From contig OZ034977.1 of NCBI GenBank assembly GCA_964030785.1, forward strand, positions 34,229,052 through 34,293,051: a stretch of DNA of 64,000 nucleotides, written 5' to 3'. Position numbers and translations under genes: made by a program. The notes under the pieces were generated by a model. It was given only the letters and a program-made list of their open reading frames with translations, searched no databases and had not been told where the DNA came from. The DNA is from Siderastrea siderea (lineage: Eukaryota > Cnidaria > Anthozoa > Scleractinia > Rhizangiidae). Below are positions 56,145-64,000 of the stretch, in pieces (the first letter of the stretch is position 1; the number at the start of each line of letters is the position of its first letter).

Positions 56145-56216
56145 AGGCTTGCCGGGACTCGAACCCTGACCTCTGCGATACCGGTGCAGCGCTCTAACCA
56201 ATTGAGCTAACAAGCC
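56145..56216 (-). tRNA. tRNA-like copy 4, reverse strand
   Basis: B box GGTTCGAGTCC, as in copies 5 to 13. Minus strand. Confidence 0.6.
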
Positions 56217-56391
56217 AACTGGGAGCTGGTCATTAAATTGGTTCGTAATATACCCGGGAAAGATGAAGATGAAATTATGAATATATGAAATTCATATATT
56301 TGAACTGCGGAATGAAGAAATAAATCTAAAGAAGATCCTCGCAGTTATTAACGCAACTTATGCAGTTACGAAAAGAAAGCCTGAAAAAATC

Positions 56392-56463
56392 AGGCTTGCC
56401 GGGACTCGAACCCTGACCTCTGCGATACCGGTGCAGCGCTCTAACCAATTGAGCTAACAAGCC
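56392..56463 (-). tRNA. tRNA-like copy 5, reverse strand
   Basis: 247 bp from copy 4. The strand switch to copy 6 occurs at 56509/56510, where the flank changes abruptly after CCCGGGAAAG. Confidence 0.6.
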
Positions 56464-56649
56464 AACTGGGAGCTGGTCATTAAATTGGTTCGTAATATAC
56501 CCGGGAAAGTTGCGTTAATAACTGCGAGGATCTTCTTTAGATTTATTTCTTCATTCCGCAGTTCAAATATATGAATTTCATATATTCATAATTTCATCTT
56601 CATCTTTCCCGGGTATATTACGAACCAATTTAATGACCAGCTCCCAGTT

Positions 56650-56721
56650 GGCTTGTTAGCTCAATTGGTTAGAGCGCTGCACCGGTATCGCAGAGGTCAG
56701 GGTTCGAGTCCCGGCAAGCCT
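56650..56721 (+). tRNA. tRNA-like copy 6
   Basis: First of eight head-to-tail copies; same sequence as copies 4 and 5. Confidence 0.6.
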
Positions 56722-56896
56722 GATTTTTTCAGGCTTTCTTTTCGTAACTGCATAAGTTGCGTTAATAACTGCGAGGATCTTCTTTAGATTTATTTCTTCA
56801 TTCCGCAGTTCAAATATATGAATTTCATATATTCATAATTTCATCTTCATCTTTCCCGGGTATATTACGAACCAATTTAATGACCAGCTCCCAGTT

Positions 56897-56968
56897 GGCT
56901 TGTTAGCTCAATTGGTTAGAGCGCTGCACCGGTATCGCAGAGGTCAGGGTTCGAGTCCCGGCAAGCCT
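56897..56968 (+). tRNA. tRNA-like copy 7
   Basis: Unit repeats at 247 bp; no difference from copy 6 seen. Confidence 0.6.
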
Positions 56969-57143
56969 GATTTTTTCAGGCTTTCTTTTCGTAACTGCAT
57001 AAGTTGCGTTAATAACTGCGAGGATCTTCTTTAGATTTATTTCTTCATTCCGCAGTTCAAATATATGAATTTCATATATTCATAATTTCATCTTCATCTT
57101 TCCCGGGTATATTACGAACCAATTTAATGACCAGCTCCCAGTT

Positions 57144-57215
57144 GGCTTGTTAGCTCAATTGGTTAGAGCGCTGCACCGGTATCGCAGAGGTCAGGGTTCG
57201 AGTCCCGGCAAGCCT
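57144..57215 (+). tRNA. tRNA-like copy 8
   Basis: Same unit and spacing. Confidence 0.6.
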
Positions 57216-57390
57216 GATTTTTTCAGGCTTTCTTTTCGTAACTGCATAAGTTGCGTTAATAACTGCGAGGATCTTCTTTAGATTTATTTCTTCATTCCGC
57301 AGTTCAAATATATGAATTTCATATATTCATAATTTCATCTTCATCTTTCCCGGGTATATTACGAACCAATTTAATGACCAGCTCCCAGTT

Positions 57391-57462
57391 GGCTTGTTAG
57401 CTCAATTGGTTAGAGCGCTGCACCGGTATCGCAGAGGTCAGGGTTCGAGTCCCGGCAAGCCT
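57391..57462 (+). tRNA. tRNA-like copy 9
   Basis: Same unit and spacing. Confidence 0.6.
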
Positions 57463-57637
57463 GATTTTTTCAGGCTTTCTTTTCGTAACTGCATAAGTTG
57501 CGTTAATAACTGCGAGGATCTTCTTTAGATTTATTTCTTCATTCCGCAGTTCAAATATATGAATTTCATATATTCATAATTTCATCTTCATCTTTCCCGG
57601 GTATATTACGAACCAATTTAATGACCAGCTCCCAGTT

Positions 57638-57709
57638 GGCTTGTTAGCTCAATTGGTTAGAGCGCTGCACCGGTATCGCAGAGGTCAGGGTTCGAGTCCC
57701 GGCAAGCCT
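57638..57709 (+). tRNA. tRNA-like copy 10
   Basis: Same unit and spacing. Confidence 0.6.
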
Positions 57710-57884
57710 GATTTTTTCAGGCTTTCTTTTCGTAACTGCATAAGTTGCGTTAATAACTGCGAGGATCTTCTTTAGATTTATTTCTTCATTCCGCAGTTCA
57801 AATATATGAATTTCATATATTCATAATTTCATCTTCATCTTTCCCGGGTATATTACGAACCAATTTAATGACCAGCTCCCAGTT

Positions 57885-57956
57885 GGCTTGTTAGCTCAAT
57901 TGGTTAGAGCGCTGCACCGGTATCGCAGAGGTCAGGGTTCGAGTCCCGGCAAGCCT
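57885..57956 (+). tRNA. tRNA-like copy 11
   Basis: Same unit and spacing. Confidence 0.6.
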
Positions 57957-58131
57957 GATTTTTTCAGGCTTTCTTTTCGTAACTGCATAAGTTGCGTTAA
58001 TAACTGCGAGGATCTTCTTTAGATTTATTTCTTCATTCCGCAGTTCAAATATATGAATTTCATATATTCATAATTTCATCTTCATCTTTCCCGGGTATAT
58101 TACGAACCAATTTAATGACCAGCTCCCAGTT

Positions 58132-58203
58132 GGCTTGTTAGCTCAATTGGTTAGAGCGCTGCACCGGTATCGCAGAGGTCAGGGTTCGAGTCCCGGCAAG
58201 CCT
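58132..58203 (+). tRNA. tRNA-like copy 12
   Basis: Same unit and spacing. Confidence 0.6.
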
Positions 58204-58378
58204 GATTTTTTCAGGCTTTCTTTTCGTAACTGCATAAGTTGCGTTAATAACTGCGAGGATCTTCTTTAGATTTATTTCTTCATTCCGCAGTTCAAATATA
58301 TGAATTTCATATATTCATAATTTCATCTTTATCTTTCCCGGGTATATTACGAACCAATTTAATGACCAGCTCCCAGTT

Positions 58379-58450
58379 GGCTTGTTAGCTCAATTGGTTA
58401 GAGCGCTGCACCGGTATCGCAGAGGTCAGGGTTCGAGTCCCGGCAAGCCT
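58379..58450 (+). tRNA. tRNA-like copy 13
   Basis: Last copy of the array; its upstream flank has CATCTTTATC for CATCTTCATC. The unit ends at about 58519, where unrelated sequence begins. Confidence 0.6.
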
Positions 58451-59074
58451 GATTTTTTCAGGCTTTCTTTTCGTAACTGCATAAGTTGCGTTAATAACTG
58501 CGAGGATCTTCTTTAGATTTATTATGTTAATACTGTTATATAAAATAACTAACATAAGGCTACAAGCCAACGCCGCGGCTGGCCTCTTCCGTGTCTTGAG
58601 AGCGGATTCCCAGCAAGTCTAACAAGTAAGCAAGTCTGCACGATTATTTGGTGATGCTGGTCTCATTAGTTAAGTATTACAAATATAACTGTTTCAAAAG
58701 TTTTTACAAAGAAACATTATCGGATCAATATGTTCTAGTGCCGGGAGACTGCTATTAATAGCCCAATAAAGCTCTTACGGCGTTTTGTCGGTAAGTCCTA
58801 AATTGTTGTCACCCGCTCGCTTTGCAGCAACGTTAAGTCAAATGGCCTTCCTTTCTTGAAAACCGAGACGAGATTTTACTGGTTTACAGATCTTCTTTTC
58901 CAACAACAAGTCTCTTTTCGGCCATTTATAAAACAAATTGTTTGAAAAGAAGAATGTCTATGGCTTCTCACAAGAGACAGAGACTACACTCCTGTTACAA
59001 CTTGGAGGGAAAACTGTGCCTTGGGTCACGTGATAACCTTAAAACACCATTTTTTTGGGATGACACGAATCAAA

Positions 59075-59320
59075 GCCATTTTTTCCATTTTTCTAATTTA
59101 ACTCGAAAAATAGAAAAATGAAAAATTGATAAACATCAAAGCTATTTTTCCATTTTTCTTATTAAAGTCGAAAAATAGAAAAATGAAAAATTGATAGACA
59201 TCAAAACCATTTTTCCATTTTTCTAATTAAAGTCGAAAAATAGAAAAGTGAAAAATTGATAGACATCAAAACCATTTTTCCGTTTTTCTAATTTAAGTCG
59301 AAAAATAGAAAAATGAAACA
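59075..59320. repeat. Tandem 73-bp repeats in the right arm
   Basis: Inverted counterpart of 55250-55585, with fewer units. Confidence 0.75.
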
Positions 59321-59689
59321 ATGGACAGAACAACACCAAACAAAGAATTCATTTTTCTATTTTTTCTCGACAATAGAAAAATGGAAAAATGATGCAACCA
59401 ACTGATGTTATCTCATTATTTCATTTCTCCAAGGTGTGTCGAAAAACAGAAAAATGAAAAAATATCAAAAAGTTGCTTTTTTGGTATAACCTTTTTTTTT
59501 TCAATACTTTAAATTAATTTAAAATTAAAAAAAAAATAAATAAAAACCAGTGTAAATTTCGTGCTTTCATTCATGTTACATTTTTCCGCTATTTTAAAAT
59601 AAACATCAAACAGTTAAAACAAACAAAAATTGATTTTTCTATTTCAGTGAAAAAAACGAAAAATTGAATTGGCCGAACCGTGCACGGAC

Positions 59690-59768
59690 CCATTGTTCTT
59701 TTGTTTCGTTTTCTGTTGTCTTGCCCTAACCAAAACATAAAACCGAAAACGAAACAAAAGAACAATGG
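59690..59768. repeat. Perfect 24-bp hairpin inserted in the right arm
   Basis: CCATTGTTCTTTTGTTTCG.. at 59690-59713 pairs without mismatch with 59745-59768, around a 31-base loop. The left arm of the fold-back element lacks this insert. Confidence 0.85.
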
Positions 59769-59796
59769 ACCCCGACCCCGAGTCGGTGTTTTACTG

Positions 59797-60825
59797 ACAC
59801 CCTATTTTATTTGAAAAGTGGAAATCGTGACTATTGTAGACTGAGTCTGTGTTGTTTTTTTCAATGTAGGTTGTTTTTCTTCGGCGACGCATTTGTTTTG
59901 ACTAATTCGTAATTTAGTATTCAACACCTGAAGAGTCGCTCTGTCGTCATTTTTGAGCTATTTTGTCTACAAAATAGCCCCATAGTCGGCATGCAGCCTC
60001 AAGTTTCTGGGAAGGTTGGTTCTTTGGTTGGTTTTTGGGTGGACCATGTTCGGCATTCCCGATGGCTGTCGAATTTTACCGAAGGCTAGTTGTCGGGGCC
60101 AGAACAAAAATGCAGATGAGAACGCACGGAAAATTCTGCTATTAAAGCGACACAACGAAAGTGTCCGAATTTCATTTGCTTGACGTTGGATATTTATATA
60201 TCAAATAGAAATGGCTGGCTTCCTTGTGGTAGACTTCCTTAGAAAACGAATCGTCAGCACAAACCTAGTTTACACGTGAGCGGAAGCGAGTTCTAGTAAA
60301 TAATTCGTGGGTTATCTGACTGATATTTAGGAAATATTTGTCAGCTTCGTTTGTTTTGGTAGATGAGAATTGGAACAAATCCTTTGTACACATGCGCATA
60401 ACTTACGTTTGGAGTTATATGGTTCAAGTTTAGAGTGTGAGAAATAACATGACTTCTGTGCAGCGATGTCCCATAGTGAATGATGGTAAATAGGTGGCAA
60501 ATAGTTTGAAGGTATAAAAAGGGCAGAATCGTGAATTTCGAACTAAAACGAATTATTGTTCGCACCTTTTGGTAGGTTTTAAAATTAATGCCCATGCCAC
60601 TCGATCACTAGGTCCGTCAAAGGCACAAGGTCGACAAGGAAAAAGATTGTATGGGTGGCATAAACGTTGCTCGTACGTGCGACTAGCTAAGGGACGGACC
60701 TTTTTATTTTTTGGGAGGGGGGGGGATGAAAATTTTTTCAAGACAAAAAATTTTTTTCTGTGTTGTTGTCTGTGCAAACAATTTTTTTCCGGCTGCATCT
60801 TCCTGCAAACAATTTTTTTTGTGTG

Positions 60826-60872
<47 letters not shown>

Positions 60873-61340
60873 GTATTATTATTATTAATCTTATGTAGTA
60901 AAAATACTAATCTAAACATTACTGCCTTAAACTGCTTTCCATGAATGCCGTGTCTATGTCTCTAAGTTATAAAAGTATAACTGCACCATGGCTTGTTTTG
61001 TTTCCTAAAAGAATTGAAAATCTCACATCAAAGTATCCTGAAACATTAAAATGTGAACTAATTGTAAGTAATAATATAAAACTGCACAGGCAGTGGCCTT
61101 TTCTCCCCTGATCCTAGAGAGGATTGAGGAGCCAAATGAAACAGTGCTTGCTATACACTTGCGCTTTATTTTGTAGTTTATACAAGACTGGATCCAGTTT
61201 GCCTTCTTCGTGCAAGTGGAAAACAGGAGACTGCTTGCTGTTTGAGTAATGATTTATTAAATGTCATCATCAAACCAGCCTAGGACCCTGTTGAAAAGCC
61301 AGTGTGACTATTAGTGAATACATGCAACCCAGGAATTTAA
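59797..61340. other. Intergenic, no gene recognised
   Basis: Contains a G-run at 60716-60724 and the ATT microsatellite at 60830-60893. The short frames at 60341-60944 are composed of low-complexity sequence. Confidence 0.5.
60830..60893. repeat. (ATT)n microsatellite
   Basis: About 20 units with one interruption (ATGT). Confidence 0.9.
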
Positions 61341-61344
61341 TTAT

Positions 61345-61590
61345 GAATATATGAAATTCATATATTTGAAATGCGGAATGAAGAAATAAATGTAAAGAAG
61401 ATCCTCGCAGTTATTAACGCAACTTATGCAGTTGCGAAAAGAAAGCCTGAAAAAATCAGGCTTGCCGGGATTCGAACCCTCACCTCTGGGTCAGGGTTCG
61501 AATGCCGTCAAGCCTAATTTTTTCAGGCTTTCTTTTCGGAACTGCATAAGTTGCGTTAATAACTGCGAGGATCTTCTTTACATTTATTTC
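61345..61590. repeat. Snap-back pair of truncated tRNA-like units
   Basis: A reverse copy of the 247-bp unit (61345 to about 61488) breaks off inside the tRNA variable region and is joined to the same half in forward orientation. The result is a hairpin with arms over 100 bp and almost no loop: GATTCGAACCCT..CTCTG / GGTCAGGGTTCGAAT at the centre. The 5' tRNA half is missing from both. Confidence 0.8.
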
Positions 61591-61658
61591 CAGGAATTTA
61601 AGTTAATCTTTTCTCTTAGTTAGAGTTTCATTGCACTTCAAAGAGTTCTTGATTAGTA

Positions 61659-61799
61659 ATGGTAATTGGACTCAGTGGAGCACAATTCAGGGAGTAATTG
61701 GGCGAGTTACTTTAAATCAGCCGAGCGCGTAGCGCGGGGACGATTTGAAATTACGAGCACGATTACCCCTGAATTGTACAATAGGAAGTCCAGTTAATC
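61659..61799. mobile_element. Small MITE-like element
   Basis: ATTGGACTCAGTGGAGCACA at the left and CAATAGGAAGTCCAGTT at the right are imperfect inverted repeats, followed inward by AATTCAGGGAGTAAT and ATTACCCCTGAATT. Confidence 0.5.
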
Positions 61800-64000
61800 C
61801 TATCTATAACAAGAAAGCCCATTGGGCATTTTAACCGGCCATTCTGACCCTCCCCACCCCTAGGTTTCACAAATGTTAGCGCGATCCTCTTTTTTTACGA
61901 ACCGGCGTGAGGAAAAGTGTGATTGTGTGACACAATATTTTGACTATAGCGGTACTGGATGACGTAATGTTTAAACTCTGATGACTCAGCTTATCTTTCT
62001 TATCGCTTTATTTGTGCTGAAAAACGCAAAATCACTCAAACGTTGAATGTCGATATGAATTCGTCCACAACTGAGAATGCTCACACAGGGACGACGAAGT
62101 ATTTACTGTTGTGCCTAGACCTTAAATACAAACAGTGAACATAGCAGTAGAATCAAAAAACACGAGCTCGAGCAGATCGTCAGAGTATGGAGCACGTCAA
62201 GATATCTCATGACGTGATGTTTAAATCCAGTTTGCTAACCCTCTAACCGGGTAAACAAGAGAGCGGGGACGAAAGTCGCCCACGTCTTTGAAAGCTAACG
62301 CGCCTGTCGAGCCGCAATCGATTTCGCGCTCACTCGCCTGTTTTTCTTTTCCTTCACTATCTACCTCTGAACGGAAAGTGAGACTGCTCGTAGCCTTTAG
62401 CGAACACCACACGCAAACCACACAAATCCGTCGATAATATTCAGATATTTTCGTTCTTTCAATGCAAAAAGACTCGTAACACCTGCCTTATTAATAAAAA
62501 AACTCCTTACTAATGACGATTCCTTCGTATCAACTTCTCGCCTCAAATAAACACTCATTTCTCTCCGTTCACAAGAACTATCATGTACTGATGTGCAATC
62601 AACTAATATTGCATCATCATACTAGTACCAATTCCTTCTCTTCCTAGCCCACGCCGGCAAAACGCAACTGTCCTTTTTGTCCGCTGCGAAATACAAGTTA
62701 GCCAATCAGAAACCTTACAATCCACTTCGCAAACCACCCCCCCCCCCATAAAACGCCAAGGGAAACTGCCTCTCACGCAAAACGCAACTTTTATAGCAAA
62801 TCACATTCACAGAAGCGTGATATGGTCCTGACATTCACAAATCCTTCTGACTCCCACATTTTTACACCCCTCAAAATGTCAATCCCAATAAAAAAAACTC
62901 CTGCGCTAAAAAAAATTTCACCATAGCCACTAACTAGATCAGACAACACAGTCAATTTCGCATTCAATCCTATTTTCGCATTCAATCCTATCAAAAATAA
63001 TGCACGCGCAAGAAGTGGCGCAAGAACACGCAAGCCCGCGCAAGAAGTGAAAGTGCTAGGTTTTTGCAGTTTACCCGCAAGAACATTCGAAACGCAAGAA
63101 GTTGAAAATCTAGCCGCAAGAAGTTACTAATGTTACCGCAAGCCGCAAGAAGGCGCAAGAAGTAGTGAGGGTCCAGCCGAAGAAACTTGTAGTGCTCGTG
63201 TTAGTGTGAGGTATTGCAAAAGTAATGAGAGCGAATCTCGCGCTCTATTCTCTTTGAAATATCACCGAGCTTTCGAGCGATTTTTCGTCGTGTTGGCGTG
63301 TTGGCGCGACAATTCGCCAAGTCAAGCGAAACTTCACAAGGCTAATCAAAAAATCAAGGAAGCAAATGTTCGAACAACCGAAGTATCGAAGAAAATTCAC
63401 ATCACGAAATGGAATATCCGCCAGCTTTCCGACTGCAAGATAAACACCCGGTAAACATGATCTCCGGCACATGACAAAACATGAACAATTTTTTTAAGCG
63501 TGTCTCAGATACAGTGATACGGGTTCAACTCAGAACTGACTCAATTCAGTTTTTCATTCCATCCAAGAAATAGAAACAAAAAGGTCCAAAAGCTATAATT
63601 GCGGCAAACTGCGCGAACTCTTCTTTGACAGGCAAGACAAGACCAGACTTACACATGCAGGAGGTCATGCCATCGCGTGGGTGAAGTCATCAAGAATCCC
63701 TGCATCTTTACCAGTTTAATTTCCCAGCAAAAAAGGGATACTCGAAGAAATAGCATAGACATATGATTTCAACCACACATTCGCCTTTCGACACAGCTTG
63801 CTGCCCGGGGCTTGCTGTCTTGACGACTTAGAGAACTGCTCATGCATTGCGTTACAAAATGTCATTCAAGCAAATCATACCAAATTTGCATACGGCAGAT
63901 TTGTGTTTACTCAGGTTAGAATTGACGTGCCGAATTTCTTTCAGATCGCGGAGTTTTAGTTTCCTTCAGACTTTTTTGGTTTACTTCGAAGATTTAAAAT
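61800..64000. other. No gene recognised; short repeats
   Basis: CGCATTCAATCCTATTTT is duplicated in tandem at 62957-62991. A cluster of CGCAAGAAG/CGCAAGAAC words, about ten in 170 bp, lies at 63003-63170. A C-run is at 62738-62747. The 82-codon frame at 63206-63454 shows no domain. A gene may start to the right of the window, but nothing here proves it. Confidence 0.5.

Larger units (their letters stand above)
56510..58519 (+). repeat. Tandem array of eight 247-bp units
   Basis: Start-to-start distance of the tRNA-like part is 247 bp at every step from 56650 to 58379. Flanks are as well conserved as the tRNA part, including GCAACTGCATAAGTTGC-like and ATATATGAATTTCATATAT palindromes and the ACCAGCTCCCAGTT leader. 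Confidence 0.9.
54870..59796. mobile_element. Fold-back element with long arms enclosing the tRNA-like array, 4.9 kb
   Basis: Left arm 54870-55793 and right arm 58859-59796 are inverted copies. Outer ends are CAGTAAAACACCGACTCGGG and its complement; inner ends are CTCGTCTCGGTTTT and AAAACCGAGACGAG. Each arm contains tandem units of about 73 bp built of TTTTTCATTTTTCTATTTTT, TCGACTTAAATTAGAAAAA and ATGTCTATCAA. The enclosed 3.07 kb holds tRNA-like copies 3 to 13. No transposase frame is present, and no target duplication was found. Confidence 0.75.

Noticed and set aside
56510..58519. Regular repeat-spacer pattern that could suggest a CRISPR array
   Set aside because: The repeat covers the whole 247-bp unit with no variable spacers, carries Pol III boxes, and sits in a eukaryotic genome.
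63206..63454. Possible first exon of a gene at the right edge
   Set aside because: No domain, no clear splice donor with family match, and no promoter motif; left as unassigned.

Overview
The window looks like nuclear DNA of an early-branching animal, most likely a cnidarian such as a stony coral. That is an inference. It rests on AT-rich sequence, spliced genes with GT-AG introns, animal-type genes, and very dense mobile DNA: LTR, CR1-like, L1/Tx1-like and Penelope-like retroelements, many terminal-inverted-repeat (TIR) elements and tRNA-like repeats. No prokaryotic operon, CRISPR array or rRNA gene was seen.

Layout. 1-2648: 3' part of a decayed Ty3/gypsy-like LTR element with its 3' LTR. 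5.2-12.2 kb: two intronless BTB paralogues with a dead CR1-type LINE between them. 12.7-17.1 kb: several MITE and fold-back elements. 18.6-24.4 kb, minus strand: a four-exon selenophosphate synthetase 2 gene whose exon 1 carries an in-frame UGA (Sec) and whose 3' UTR holds a SECIS hairpin; a MITE lies between stop codon and SECIS. 24.6 kb, plus strand: a divergent MANBAL gene 241 bp away. 26.6-28.4 kb: an L1/Tx1-like LINE remnant interrupted by a TA-flanked fold-back element. 30.8-34.0 kb, minus strand: a two-exon equilibrative nucleoside transporter (SLC29 family). 34.2-36.3 kb: nested inverted-repeat elements. 38.2 kb: a LINE 3' end. 39.0-44.4 kb: 5' exons of a chondroitinase ABC-type lyase gene, interrupted by an in-frame stop, a CAGT microsatellite and a Penelope-like fragment; its catalytic part is not seen.

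46.3-53.4 kb is a stack of DNA transposons. It includes a 4.1-kb, TA-flanked, two-gene element with a paired-like HTH, a DD38E transposase and a convergent zinc-binding accessory protein. 53.9-61.6 kb holds thirteen copies of a tRNA-like gene. Eleven lie inside a 4.9-kb fold-back element with arms of about 0.93 kb, and eight of these form a head-to-tail array with a 247-bp period. The last 2.4 kb shows no recognisable gene.

The host genes that look intact are the two BTB genes, SEPHS2, MANBAL and the transporter. SEPHS2 makes the selenium donor for selenocysteine synthesis and itself needs selenocysteine, so it is probably self-limiting on selenium. The rest is mostly mobile DNA, and the tRNA-bearing fold-back and the two-gene transposon are the least ordinary parts.
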